A stretch of 64,000 bases of DNA from positions 22,837,225 to 22,901,224 of the forward strand of contig NC_059073.1 in the NCBI RefSeq assembly GCF_020497125.1, written 5' to 3'. This stretch comes from Mauremys mutica. Taxonomy: Eukaryota; Chordata; Testudines; Geoemydidae. The notes beneath the pieces were generated by a model, which ran no database searches, was not told the origin of the DNA, and was given only the letters and a program-made list of their open reading frames with translations. The translations under genes were made by a program, and so were the position numbers. The first letter of the stretch is position 1; each line of letters starts with the position of its first letter. Below are positions 33,256-44,182 of the stretch, one piece after another.

Positions 33256-36231
33256 TTTGAGCCCAAGACAGCCACATGTCCTGGATCCGCTTTCCTAAAA
33301 GTCATATTTGTATCACAGACAGGGGTCAGAATTCTCACTGTCTTCACAGGCTATTGTTTTACCTCCGGCCTCCTCTGTTTCTTTAAATCAAATGCAAATA
33401 AAAAAAACTTAATATCAACCAGACCCAATGACAAATTGACACAGCCAATTAATAACCTCTACAAATGGACATCTAGGTGGAGGTCAAAACGCATGGCCTA
33501 AGCCCTGGACATATGAGAAAATTACCCTGCCTCTTATTGACATACATCATTAACTACCACTCCTGAATCTCAAGGGCTTTCCGATCATATGCCGGCCTCA
33601 TGTTCTTGAAACAGGTCCTTCTGCAATGGCCTGTTCAGCTGCTATGATGGCGCTGCCCCCAGGCCTTTGTTTGCTGCTCCAGGTGTTTTTTGTCTGTGAG
33701 CAGGGGGGTATGTGCTACTCCTATCAGAGCGTGAATGCTGGCATTGGCATTCCGAATGGCCTCAAAAACCAGAACCAATGTTCTCCTTAGTTTTGTTTAA
33801 ATGTCTTCTGTTCCTCCTGTAGGTCTGGCCCTCCAGGGGGGATTATAATGTATGACTTTCAGACAGATGTTCCAGCAGTTTCCTCAGCAGGTTGCCAGTT
33901 TGGGACCTAACATTCTCTCCCAACTGCAGTGGCATTGCTTTCTTGGAGCATTTCTTCTGTTCTAACTTCCTGCTACATAGATCTTCTGTAACCCTTTTTG
34001 GGTTAATGGTCTTTCATTGACATTGGCACCTGGCTTGTCACCTTTGTGCCCATGGGTCTCTGAACTGGTGACTCTAATAGAGCAATGTGAAGTGCATCCC
34101 AACAGTGCTCAATGCAGATCTCTTGAATCTGCTAGCCCCTTTTTTTGGTAAAAAAAAGTTCTTTGCGGACTTTTTTGCAGCATCCTTAGTAAAATAGCAG
34201 TTCTTATATCAGCGCTGAACAGACGTTTTCGTTGATGCATCGAGCAGAATGGAATCCAGCACATTTGTGTTAGTAAAGCCAGCTTGGACTGACTGGAAGC
34301 CATGCAAGGGAGCAGACATTTGGTAAGACTAGGCACTGAAAGCCTGCGCTGAAGCTCACTGAGGGTGCTGGAAAGACTCTTGTTGAGTTCAGTGGTTTTT
34401 GGATCAGGCCTTTTGTTACACTGGTGAAATCTAGGGTAACGAGAGAGCAGAAAGGTTAAGATTTCTCTTTTGTGTAGTTCCACTGAGGACAGTAGAGCTA
34501 CCTGAAGGATAAAGGTGGCTGGGAGGAGGTGCAGTTCCTGTCCTCAGTCACATCTGTGAAAGTTTCACTGAAACCACCGGTAACGGTGTATGTGTATTGG
34601 AGGGCCTCTGCGCCCTCTCAGAGACATCAGAGCAGTGGGAGTTCAGTGGTGTCACTAAAAGAAGAATCTGGCCCAAAGAATCAGAGACACAAGGGCTTTA
34701 ATTATTTCCATTTTTACTCCTCAGCAGCCTCATTAGGACTAAAATAATTGCATCCCTTCCCTTTTTACTCTGTCTATGGAGCAGAAAACAACAGGCACAA
34801 GGATTTGTGTGCTCTCTCACTGTTGTTCCTTCATAGGTACAACAACTACATTCAGTGGCTTTCCTCCCCACACGCAGCAGGCACTGAATAGCCTCATTCA
34901 TATGAATGCCGAAACCAGAAGCACATGGGTGGGTTTCCTTTTTGTCTCAGCTCTGTCCTTAAAAAAAAAAAATCAGCTAAATTGCAGATGGCACAGTGGC
35001 TGCCTTTCTGTGTATGTGTGTCTAGACAGAAAAATTCCCCACAGCTTGTGCAATTTTCTTAGCTGCCTATAGCTCACCTCCTCCTCCTCATTTTCCTCTT
35101 TATATGGATTCTGTATTCTCCATGCTGCTACTGGTCCTGTGGAAATGAACACATCAAAGCCATAAGTATTCATTCTTTCACTGCTCCTATGTCCTCTCCC
35201 CCCTCCCCTTCTGCCTATAACATTAATATTAATAGCTCCTGTACCTTTCTTAGCAGTTGCTTTATTCTTGATCCTCAAGGGAGTAAAGTCTTTTCTTGGA
35301 CTTTCTGCTAGAATGAATACTTGTTTGAAGGAATGCCAGGGCATGCTGGGAAACACAACAGTGGGTGATATAATGTTAGGCCAAACAGCAGAGGCATTAA
35401 ATGTTATTGTACTGTCAGAACAGTCAAATGCGGTTTTTTTCCCCCGTGTAGTTTTCTCTAGCAGGGACAGATATACAAGCAGGCTAATGAAGCCAAGCAG
35501 AGGATTTTTAATCATTTTTGAAATCCCCGAGGAAGGGAAATAAAATAAAAGGTTTTGCATTCCCTCTGCTGCTCCCACACAGGGCTGCTAACTGGTGAGC
35601 AAAAGAGCAAGTGTATAAGTAACATGCTCTTTGTGCTTCTGTTGTACGGACAAACACACATCCACATTCTAGTGAGTCATGCCAGCAGCAGCAGCAGCAG
35701 CAGCAACTGTTGTGTATTGAATGATATTAATTAGCTCTCCAGACCTTCAAAGGTTGGTCAGCCTGTTGCTGTTCTCGGGCACGTATTTTGAACTCCAGTA
35801 GTTTGCTTTGGCCATGATTTCACATTGTATTCTGGGAGGCGGTTGTATGTCTGGAACACCCCGGAGAAAATCCTCCAGGTTTGAGCCCGCTCGGTGCTTG
35901 TCGCTGAGGCAGCAGTAGAGCAGCATAGCAGTACTGCGGCACTTCTGCTCCAGGAGAACTGGCCAGGCTGTGACCAAGCTTGGGGCCAAAGCAAAAACAG
36001 TTAATTTACCACTGCTGTTTTCTTAAGGAGCACATACCGTCGCAGGTATGGAATTCACTGTAACACCAGGATCGGGGCTTTGAAAGAGCCAGTCCAGGTA
36101 TGAGCTCTCATTGGGCAGACACACAGGGCATTGTTTGTCTCTCACTTACTAACTATGAACTGCTCCTGATCCTTTTGAATTCAACAGCAATCTTTCATTG
36201 ATTCAGTGGTGCAGGCTCAGGGCCTAACGGG
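33256..36231. other. No recognised gene; one CAG microsatellite
   Basis: The longest frame is 201 codons on the minus strand (35578-34973), with an acidic patch (KEENEEEEVSYRQL) but no domain that I recognise and no supporting splice structure. A (CAG)7 run lies at 35683-35705. Nothing else could be supported. Confidence 0.45.
35683..35705. repeat. (CAG)n microsatellite
   Basis: Seven uninterrupted CAG units in non-coding DNA. Confidence 0.95.
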
Positions 36232-36807
36232 CAGCGGCGGCTCCAGGCACCAGAGCCCCAAGCACGTGCCTGGGGCGGCAAGTCGTGGGGGGGCACCCTG
36301 CCAGTCCCTGTGAGGGCAGCAGTCAGGCACCCTTCGGCAGCTTGCCTGTGGGAGGTCCGCCGGTCCCGCGGATTTGGTGGCAATTCGGCGGTGGGTACGC
36401 TGAAGCTGTGGGACCGGCAGACCTCCCACAGGCAAGCCGCCGAATCTGCGGAACCAGGGACCTCCCGCAGGCAAGCCACCGAATCCACGGGACCGGGGAC
36501 CTCCCGCAGGCAAGCCACCGAATCCGCGGAACCAGGGACCTCCCGCAGGCAAGCCACCGAATCCACAGGACCGGCAACCTCCCGCAGGCAAGCCGCCGAA
36601 TCCGCGGGACCGGCGACCTCCCGCAGGCAAGCCGCCGAATCCGCGGGACCGGGGACCTCCCGCAGGCAAGCCGCCGAATCCGCGGGACCGGGGACCTCCC
36701 GCAGGCAAGCCGCCGAATCCGCGGGACTGGGGACCTCCCGCAGGCAAGCCGCCGAAGGCAGCCTGACTGCTGCACTTGGGGCGGCAAAAGAGCTAGAGCC
36801 GCCCCTG
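36232..36807. mobile_element. hAT-type miniature element with 8-bp target duplication
   Basis: The left terminus is CAGCGGCGGCTCCAG. The right in reverse complement is CAGGGGCGGCTCTAG. The flanks are CTAACGGG (36224-36231) and CTAATGGG (36808-36815), an 8-bp duplication with one C/T difference. CAGGG-like termini and 8-bp duplications are hallmarks of hAT transposons. GGGGCGGCAA and CAGTCAGGCTGCC blocks near both ends form inner inverted repeats. There is no transposase; the centre is a minisatellite. Confidence 0.88.
36340..36757. repeat. 39-bp GC-rich minisatellite with an inverted left arm
   Basis: Units GCAAGCCGCCGAATCCGCGG plus GACCGGGGACCTCCCGCAG (39 bp) start at 36432 and repeat every 39 bp at 36471, 36510, 36549, 36588, 36627, 36666, 36705 and 36744 (about 8.3 copies, few substitutions). 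36340-36410 holds a diverged copy in the opposite orientation. Because 39 is a multiple of three, several frames on both strands stay open for about 200 codons; these are not genes. Confidence 0.95.
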
Positions 36808-36841
36808 CTAATGGGTGCAGAAAAGGGCTTTCACCCCCTTG

Positions 36842-36965
36842 CGTAGCCCGACCTGGTCATCAGCAGATGGGATTGAACCTGAGACCACTGGAGCTTAGTG
36901 CATGAGCCTCTACAGCGTGAGCTAAAAGCCAACTGGCTGTTAGCTACAGCAGCCGACTCATTTTA
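36842..36965 (-). repeat. tRNA-derived SINE head
   Basis: On the minus strand TTTAGCTCACGCTGTAGAGG resembles a tRNA A box region and CTCAGGTTCAATCCC a B box (GGTTCNANNCC). The sequence continues with GTAGCTAACAGCCAGTTGGC upstream. It is tRNA-like but has an unpaired acceptor region and no clean cloverleaf, so it is a SINE rather than a tRNA gene. No LINE-like tail was identified. Confidence 0.6.
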
Positions 36966-37087
36966 TCGCTCTCTCCAGGTGGTCTGGGTGCCACGAGATG
37001 GGACAGAGCACCACACCCGGAAGGTGTGTGGGTTACACAAGGACCAGGAACAGGTACAGGGAATGCTCCCCCTGCACAATCCCCTTA

Positions 37088-37166
37088 TGCCTCACAGCGC
37101 AATCAGGCCCATTGAAGTTAATGGAAAGACTCCCATTGGCTTTAACGGGCTTTGGATCAGGCTTTA
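37088..37166. repeat. Palindromic miniature repeat (TGATCCAAAGCCC type)
   Basis: AATCAGGCCCATTGAAGTTA, ATGGAAAGACTCCCATTGGC and GGGCTTTGGATCAGGC are the halves of a short palindrome. The same family is split by a hAT element at 42419-42692 and is cut by the window end at about 63935-64000. Confidence 0.7.
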
Positions 37167-37953
37167 AATAGGGGTTAGGAGGAGATGGAACTATACCGGT
37201 GCCCCTCACAGGCATAACCGAGCCTTCAGTCTGGAATAACACCATGGAAAACAATTGGAGTCACATGGGTATACAACCGCTGCAAACAGGAGAAGAATCA
37301 GCCCCCAATTACCCAGGTATAAGCCCTGTGGCCTGAAGTCTGACAGAGAAGGGAGATCACTGTTGTCACTCTGCTAGAATCCTTGAACTCCTCCAACCCA
37401 GGAAAACTTATCATGAGTGAGAAGCTAGGGAGTAGCGAAGCGGCTGGATCGCGTTAGCCACTTGTAAGGATGTGGAAAAACTGGAAAGAGTCCAGCGGAG
37501 GGCAACAAAAATGATTAGGGGGCTGGAGCACATGACTTGAGAGACTGAGGGAACTGGGATCGTTTATTCTGCAGAAGAGAAGAATGAGGAGGGATTTGAT
37601 AGCTGCTTTCAACCACCTGAAAGGGGGTTCCAAAGAGGATGGATCTAGACTGTTCTCAGCGGTACCAGATGACAGAACAAGGAATAATGGTCTCAAGTTG
37701 CAATGAGGGAGGTTTAGGTTGGATATTAGGAAACACTATTTCACTAGGAGGGTGGTGAAGCACTGGAATGGGTTACCTAGGGAGATGGTGGAATCTCCTT
37801 CCTTAGAGGTTTTTAAGGTCAGGCTTGACAAAGCCCTGGCTGGGATGATTTAGTTGGGGATTGGTTCTGCTTGGAGCAGGGGGTTGGACTAGAGCGGACA
37901 GGGAGCTGCAGACAGGGGAGTTTGAGAGGGAGTTTGACAGAAGGAGGCTTACG

Positions 37954-39021
37954 ATGGTTAGGAAGACCCGCAACACCTGTGCCAGCACTGCTTCTGTCTC
38001 CTCCACCTGCGCCTGTAGCCAGACAGAGCACCTGAGCATGGATGCATCTACCCAGATCCTGGTGTGGTTTTGCAGGGACTGTAACTTGCAATTTCCACTT
38101 ACTGATATCCAGGCTGCGGGGGGCATCCAATGTGAAAGGTGCCTGCTGGTGGAATCTCTCAGGCAGCAGGTGGGAGAGCTACAGGAGGAGGTGGTTAGGT
38201 TGAGGAGCATCCGAATCCACAAGCAATTCCTGGACAGTGTCCATGTGGAGACAGCTGAAGTAGCTGTCCCAGTACACAGAACTGCTGACACACCACTGGT
38301 GGAGGAGGAGATGGCTCAGGGTGGACACTGGCAGCTGGTTACTTCTGGCAGCAGGCAGTGCTCCACCCCTGCTCCAAACCCTCCCGCCGTGGTAATAGGT
38401 AACCGTTATGCTCTTCTTGATACAGGAAAGAAGGAATCACCCCCTACAGTAAAGGAGGAGAAGCCTCGTACCCCTAAGGCTGGGAGGTCTGCTGCCACCA
38501 ACGCGAATAGGAAACATAGGGTAGTGGTGGTTGGAGACTTTCTGCTGAGGGGGACAGAGGCGCCCATCTGTCACCCTGACATTTCATCTCGGGAGGTATG
38601 CTGCCTGCCAGGGGCCCATATCTGAGATGTTACAGAGGCATTGTCGAGGATTATCCAGCCCTCTGACTACTACCCCATGCTACTCATCCATGTGGGCACA
38701 AATGATACTGTGAGGTGTGACACTGAGCGGATCAAGAGTGACTACAGGGCTCTCGGAGTATGGGTGAAGGAGTTTGGAGCGCAGGTGGTGTTCTCTTCGA
38801 TTCTTCCTGTCAAAGGTAGGGGCCTGGGCAGAGACAGATGAATCATGGAGGTGAACGCCTGGCTGCGAAGATGGTGTCGCCAGGAGGGCTTTGGCTTCCT
38901 CGACTACGGGATGCTATTGGAGGAAGGACTGCTAGGCAGAGATGGCGTTCACCTTTCGAGGAGGGGAAAGACCCTATTTGCACACAGACTGGCTAACCTA
39001 GTGAGGAGGGCTTTAAACTAG
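37954..39021 (+). pseudogene. CR1 ORF1 protein (RNA-binding/esterase type)
   Basis: ORF1 of the CR1 would coat LINE RNA. I chose the start MVRKTRNTCAS at 37954. An in-frame ATG at 37861 lies in the older CR1 sequence before the insertion junction. There are 355 codons before TAG at 39019-39021. The N-terminal third has Cys pairs (CRDCNLQF about residue 36, CERC about residue 57), then a short coiled segment (SLRQQVGELQEEVVRLRSI). The C-terminal half is SGNH/GDSL esterase-like: VVVVGDFLLRG near residue 190, where the family has GDS, LLIHVGTNDT, and DGVHLSRRGKTLFAHRL near the end (Asp/His). Damage: TGA at 38623-38625 and 38839-38841, both likely from CGA by CpG decay, and Ser to Phe at the nucleophile. 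No frameshift was seen. Confidence 0.85.
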
Positions 39022-39155
39022 GTTCGACGGGGACAGGTGAGCAAAGCCCACAGGTAAGTGGGGAACATGGAGACCTGGGAGATGGGTCAGAAACAAAAGG
39101 GAGGGTGGGCTATAATGGCAGAGAGAAAGGAGGGTCAGGGCAAAACTGGGAGGCA

Positions 39156-41924
39156 AGATCAAATCAGTATCTTAGATGCCTAATACAAATGCGAGAAGTA
39201 TGGGTAATAAGCAGAAAGAACTGGAAGTGCTAATAAATAAATACAACTATGACATTGTTGGCATCACTGAAACTTGGTGGGATAATACACATGATTGGAA
39301 TGTTGGTGCGGATGGGTACAGCTTGCTCAGGAAGGATAGACAGGGGGAAAAGGGAGGAGGTGTTGCCTTATATATTATAAATGTACACACTTGGACTGAG
39401 GTGGAGATGGACATAGGAGACGGAAGTGCTGAGAGTCTCTGGGTTAGGCTACAAGGGGTAAAAAACAAGGGTGATGTCGTGCTAGGAATCTACTACAGGC
39501 CACCTAACCAGGTGGAAGAGGTGGATGAGGCCTTTTTTAAACAACTAACAAAATCATCCAAAGCCCAAGATTTGGTGGTGATGGGGGACTTCAACTATCC
39601 AGATATATGTTGGGAAAATAACACCGCGGGGCACAGACTATCCAATAAGTTCTTGGACTGCATTGCAGACAACTTTTTATTTCAGAAGGTTGAAAAAGCT
39701 ACTAGGGGGGAAGCTGTTCTAGATTTGATTTTAACAAATAGGGAGGAACTCGTTGAGAATTTGAAAGTAGAAGGCAGCTTGGGTGAAAGTGATCATGAAA
39801 TCATAGAGTTTGCAATTCTAAGGAAGGGTAGAAGGGAGTACAGCAAAACAGAGACAATGGATTTCAGGAAGGCGGATTTTGGTAAGCTCAGGGAGCTGGT
39901 AGGTAAGGTCCCATGGGAATCAAGACTGAGGGGAAAAACAACTGAGGAGAGTTGGCAGTTTTTCAAAGGGACACTATTAAGGGCAAGCTATTCCGCTGGG
40001 TAGGAAAGATAGAAAATGTGGCAAAAGACCACCTTGGCTTAACCACGAGATCTTGCATGATCTAAAAAATAAAAAGGAGTCATATAAAAAATGGAAACTA
40101 GGTCAGATTACAAAGGATGAATATAGGCAAACAACACAGGAATGCAGGGGCAAGATTAGAAAGGCAAAGGCACAAAATGAGCTCAAACTAGCCACAGGAA
40201 TAAAGGGAAACAAGAAGACTTTTTATCAATACATTAGAAGCAAGAGGAAGACCAAGGACAGGGTAGGCCCACTGCTCAGTGAGGAGGGAGAAACAGTAAC
40301 AGGAAACTTGGAAATGGCAGAGATGCTTAATGACTTCTTTGTTTCGGTCTTCACTGAGAAGTCTGAAGGAATGCCTGACATAGAAAATGCTTATGGGTAG
40401 TGGGTAGATTTAGAAGATAAAATAAAAAAAGAACAAGTTAAAAATCACTTAGAAAAGTTAGATGCCTGCAAATCACCAGGGCCTGATGAAATGCATCCTA
40501 GAATACTCAAGGAGCTAATAGAGGAGGAATCTGAGCCTCTACCTATTATCTTTGGAAAATCATGGGAGATGGGAGAGATTCCAGAAGACTGGAAAAGGGC
40601 AAATATAGTGCCCATCTATAAAAAGCGAAATAAAAACAACCCAGGAAACTACAGACCAGTTAATTTAACTTCTGTGCCAGGGAAGATAATGGAGCAAGTA
40701 ATTAAGGAAATCATCTGCAAACACTTGGAAGGTGGTAAGGTGATAGGGAATAGCCAGCATGGATTTGTAAAGAACAAATCATGTCAAACTAATTTGATAG
40801 CTTTCTTTGACAGGATAACGAGTCTTGTGGATAAGGGAGAAGCGGTGGATGTGGTATACCTAGACTTTAGTAAGGCATTTGATACAGTCTCGCATGATAT
40901 TCTTATCAATAAACTAGGTAAATACAACTTAGATGGGGCTACTATAAGGTGGGTGCATAACTGGCTGGATAACCGTACTCAGAGAGTAGTTGTTAATGGT
41001 TCCCAATCCTGCTGGAAAGGTATAACAAGTGGGGTTCCGCAGAGGTCTGTTTTGGGACTGGCTCTGTTCAATATCTTCATCAACGACTTAGATGTTGGCA
41101 TAGAAAGTACGCTTAGTAAGTTTGCAGAAGATACCAAACTGGGAGGGATTGCAACTGCTTTGGAGGACAGGGTCATAATTCAAAATGATCTGGACAAATT
41201 GGAGAAATGGTCTGAGGTAAACCGGATGAAGTTTAATAAAGACAAATGCAAAGTGCTCCACTTAGGAAGGAACAATCAGTTTCACACATAAAGAATGGGA
41301 AGAGACTGTCTAGGAAGGAGTACAGCAGAAAGGGATCTAGGGGTTATAGTAGACCACAAGCTAAATATGAGTCAACAGTGTGATGCTGTTGCAAAAAAAG
41401 CAAATGTGATTCTGGGATGCATTAACAGATGTGTTGTGAGCAAGACACGAGAAGTCATTCTTCCGCTCTACTCTGCGCTGGTGAGACCTCAACTGGAGTA
41501 TTGTGTCCAGTTCTGGGCAGCGCATTTCAAGAAAGATGTGGAGAAATTGGAGAGGGTCCAGAGAAGAGCAACAAGAATGATTAAAGGTCTTGAGAACATG
41601 ACCTACAAAGGAAGGCTGAAAGAATTGGGTTTGTTTAGTTTGGAAAAGAGAAGACTGAGAGGGGACATGATAGGAGTTTTCAGGTATCTAAAAGGGTGTC
41701 ATCAGGAGGAGGGATAAAACTTGTTCACCTTAGCCTCTAATGATAGAACAGGAAGCAATGGGCTTAAACTGTAGCAAGAGAGATTTAGGTTGGACATTAG
41801 GAAAAAGTTCCTAACTGTCAGAGTGGTTAAACACTGGAATAAATTGCCCAGGGAGGTTGTGGAATCTCCATCTCTGGAGATATTTAAGAGTAGGTTAGAT
41901 AAATGTCTATCCGGGATGGTCTAG
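39156..41924 (+). pseudogene. CR1 ORF2: APE endonuclease and reverse transcriptase
   Basis: ORF2 nicks DNA and copies LINE RNA. At about 920 codons it is close to full length. Endonuclease motifs: [45 protein letters not shown]. Reverse transcriptase motifs (40490-41290): [63 protein letters not shown] (usually QGSVLGP), and FAEDTKL, where the catalytic box is normally FADDTKL. The C-terminal part has [19 protein letters not shown] and [20 protein letters not shown]. Damage: a frameshift near 39180, another near 40000, and in-frame stops at 40398-40400, 41289-41291, 41715-41717 and one near 41750, before the natural TAG at 41922-41924. Inactive. Confidence 0.9.
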
Positions 41925-42418
41925 ACAGTATTTGGTCCTGCCATGAGGGCAGGGGACTGGACTCGATGACCTCTCGAGGTCCCTTCCAGTCCTAGAGTCT
42001 ATGAGTCTAGATGACCTCCTGAGGTCCCTTCTAACCCTGATATTCTATGATTCTATGAACTGCCAAAGGAGGACTGAGGTTGGGGCTACTTTTTGGCACC
42101 CTGAGGGAGCTGGGAGTCTTATTTCGTAGAACGTGTTAGTTTGTTGCCAGTTTTCCCAAATAAATTCTGTTGCTCCTCTTCCCCCTCCCCCTTCTCCAAT
42201 AAAGTTCTTTTTTTAACCTTTGGTTTCAGTGCTTGCACGTGGGGAAATATTGCCCATCAAGAGCTCCCAGGGTTGTGTATGTAGTTTTGCAAGTTTCTGG
42301 GTTGGGGCTTCAGGTGATGGCATTTAATCACGAGAAAGAATCCCTAGAAAATTGGACACAGCCCTTTTTGCTGCCAGTACCACCTGGCAAAGGGTCACAA
42401 ATCTGCTGAGTATATCAA

Positions 42419-42692
42419 GGGCCTGATCTAAAGCTCATTAGGAGTCTTTCCATAGACTTCAGTGGGCTTTGGAGCCAGAGGAGGATTATGGTTTTGTGGG
42501 GCCCTGGGCCAGAGCAAGAGGGGGGCCCCTTCTGCCTGCAATCCCTCCCATGCCCTCACCGGCTCTCCTGCCTGGGAAATGGGGTCAGGGCGTGGGGGAG
42601 CCCATTTTTCTGGGGCTTCCCAATTGGCCAGGGCCCCTGGGCATGGGCCCCACTGGCCCAGTGGCTAATCCGCCACTGTTTGGAACAGGCCT
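42419..42692. repeat. Palindromic repeat split by a hAT miniature element
   Basis: GGGCCTGATCTAAAGCTCAT then CTTTCCATAGACTTCAGTGG plus GCTTTGGA forms most of a hairpin. The missing end of the right arm (CAGGCC) lies after the inserted element, at 42686-42691. The intact family member is at 37088-37166. Confidence 0.65.
42476..42678. mobile_element. hAT-type miniature element, 203 bp
   Basis: The left terminus is CAGAGGAGGATTATG. The right in reverse complement is CAGTGGCGGATTAGCC. The flanks are TTTGGAGC (42468-42475) and TTTGGAAC (42679-42686), an 8-bp duplication with one substitution. The interior is GC-rich, with GGGGCCCTGGGCC and its inverse. No ORF belongs to it. Confidence 0.88.
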
Positions 42693-43556
42693 CCATTAAA
42701 GCCTTTGGGAGAAGGAGAGTGGAATGCTTTATCAAAAAGAAGTGCACTCTCCTCCAGTGACAGTCCCAAAGACCACAGCTAAAACCAGCACTGCAGTGCT
42801 CTGAAGAACTGGAGACTATTTCCTATAAAAGCCAGGAGGCAGAAGCATCGGCATTCCTTATCATTAGCACCAACAAGCAAAAGAAAAAAACAAAAAACAC
42901 CCTTCTATTTGCTTGTCTGCTGCAAATAATTACAAGCTGGATATTTAAAGGCATATGCAGCAACAGCAGCATATAATTCTGATGTAAAAAAGCTGCCTTG
43001 AGTTTGCAAATACAAAATCAAAACAAAATTCCAGGTAGTGACTGATGCTAAGATGTTTGAGAGCTCTGCAGGAAACCAAATAGGAAAACTGAAATGAGGA
43101 CACGTGCTTTGCTGCATGTCTACAGGATTTCCCCAAAGGTCTCTCTGTTCTTCAAGTTTATGTGCTTACTTAATCCTGCCTACCTTGTTATGTGACATGG
43201 CTTCCTTACTAGCATGTCAGACCCTTCGCTTCAGACTGTCCGCGCTTAGATTTTTCATGTATTTCTTCATTCAGTGCAACATTAAAAGGAGAAAGCCAGC
43301 TGCACAGAGGCCCATAGCCTCAATTGGGATAAATCAATGCAGTGTAAATCATTGCACCTAAATGCTCCAGCAAAGACCTTGGCTTCTGCAGCACTCGGGA
43401 GCAGCAGGCTTCCCGGTCAGTGTTGAGCTTTTCAGCGGACCTTTCTGTTACTGTGGCCCCTTCCACTTGTTTAGGTTATTTTTCTTATTTTCTGGGTGGA
43501 GCCCAGGGGACTCTATTCATTTCACAGGCATCAGACAGGCTGGAGCAACAGTCCAG
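42693..43556. other. No recognised feature
   Basis: No coding or repeat signals that I can support. Confidence 0.45.
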
Positions 43557-43825
43557 AGAGACAGGATGGTTCACTGGTTAGGCCACTAGCCTTGGAGTCA
43601 GGAGACTTGGGTTGATTTTTTTCCTCTGCCACAGACTCCCTGTATGACCTTGAGCAAGTCACTTAGGCCCAGATAGTCAAAGCTATTTAGGTACCTTACT
43701 TTCCATTCAATCAATCAGGATATGGGCTTAAATTCCTGTCTGTAAAAGAGAGGCAATAGCATGTCCCTACCTCATTGATACTATGGTAACAGGGGCCATA
43801 TAAATACCTTAAAGAGATAGATTTT
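43557..43825 (+). repeat. MIR SINE
   Basis: Head GGTTCACTGGTTAGGCCACT, GGAGTCAGGAGACTTGGGTT; CORE CTCTGCCACAGACTCCCTGT, ATGACCTTGAGCAAGTCACT; tail CTGTAAAAGAGAGGCAATAG and CTACCTCATTGATACTATGG. A short foreign stretch at about 43665-43735 replaces part of the region after the CORE. Confidence 0.85.
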
Positions 43826-44182
43826 TGTGTCTGCTTCATTTAAATATCAAAAATGAAGCTTTTAAATGAATTAAATATGGCACTGCATAATGCAACCAGA
43901 GCAGTCGCCACTGTGTCATTTATTTTGCTAGTCAATTCTCGCTATGTTACAGCGTTACCACATTTTCAGTATGCAGCAGGTTTTTGTATTGCCGATAATG
44001 GACAGTTAACAAGTGCACAAGCGCTTTCTGGAAAATGAGTATAATCTGATACAAAAGGGCTTCTTGAAATGAGAGTCCTTTATACATAGGAAAATGTACA
44101 TGGTTTTAACTGAAAGGTCACGGTATGCATTTGGGCGTGGTACACAAAATATATATTCTCTCAAAAGCAAACTGTTCAGCAA

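Larger units (their letters stand above)
37894..42006 (+). mobile_element. Nearly full-length CR1 LINE
   Basis: This 4.1-kb copy starts about 60 bp before ORF1, carries ORF1 and ORF2 in order, and ends with its own tail GATGACCTCTCGAGGTCCCT, TCCAGTCCTAGAGTCTATGA. CTAGA flanks it on both sides (37889-37893 and 42007-42011), a plausible 5-bp target duplication within the older copy. CR1 elements move by target-primed reverse transcription and usually end in ATTCTATG-like repeats, as here. The copy has few lesions, so it is fairly young. Confidence 0.88.
37460..42060 (+). mobile_element. Older 5'-truncated CR1 copy, split by a second CR1
   Basis: 37460-37893 encodes or descends from the last part of CR1 ORF2 (GGAAAGAGTCCAGCGGAGGG, TTTAGGTTGGATATTAGG, GGAATGGGTTACCTAGGGAG). 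It stops abruptly in the 3' UTR at GGTTGGACTAGA. The missing tail, CTAGATGACCTCCTGAGGTC then CCTTCTAACCCTGATATTC and the terminal TTCTATGATTCTATGA microsatellite, resumes at 42007-42060 on the far side of the inserted copy. The two parts together make one standard CR1 3' end. Confidence 0.85.

Noticed and set aside
36195..36905. Long open frames of 120-206 codons on both strands
   Set aside because: They come from the 39-bp repeat, whose length is a multiple of three and which lacks stops in several frames. Repetitive peptides in both directions show this is not coding.
36842..36965. Possible tRNA gene
   Set aside because: B box-like GGTTCAATCCC is present, but no clean cloverleaf forms. It fits a SINE head.
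37861..37953. Upstream in-frame ATG for CR1 ORF1
   Set aside because: Positions 37861-37893 belong to the older CR1 copy before the insertion junction. The family-like start is at 37954.
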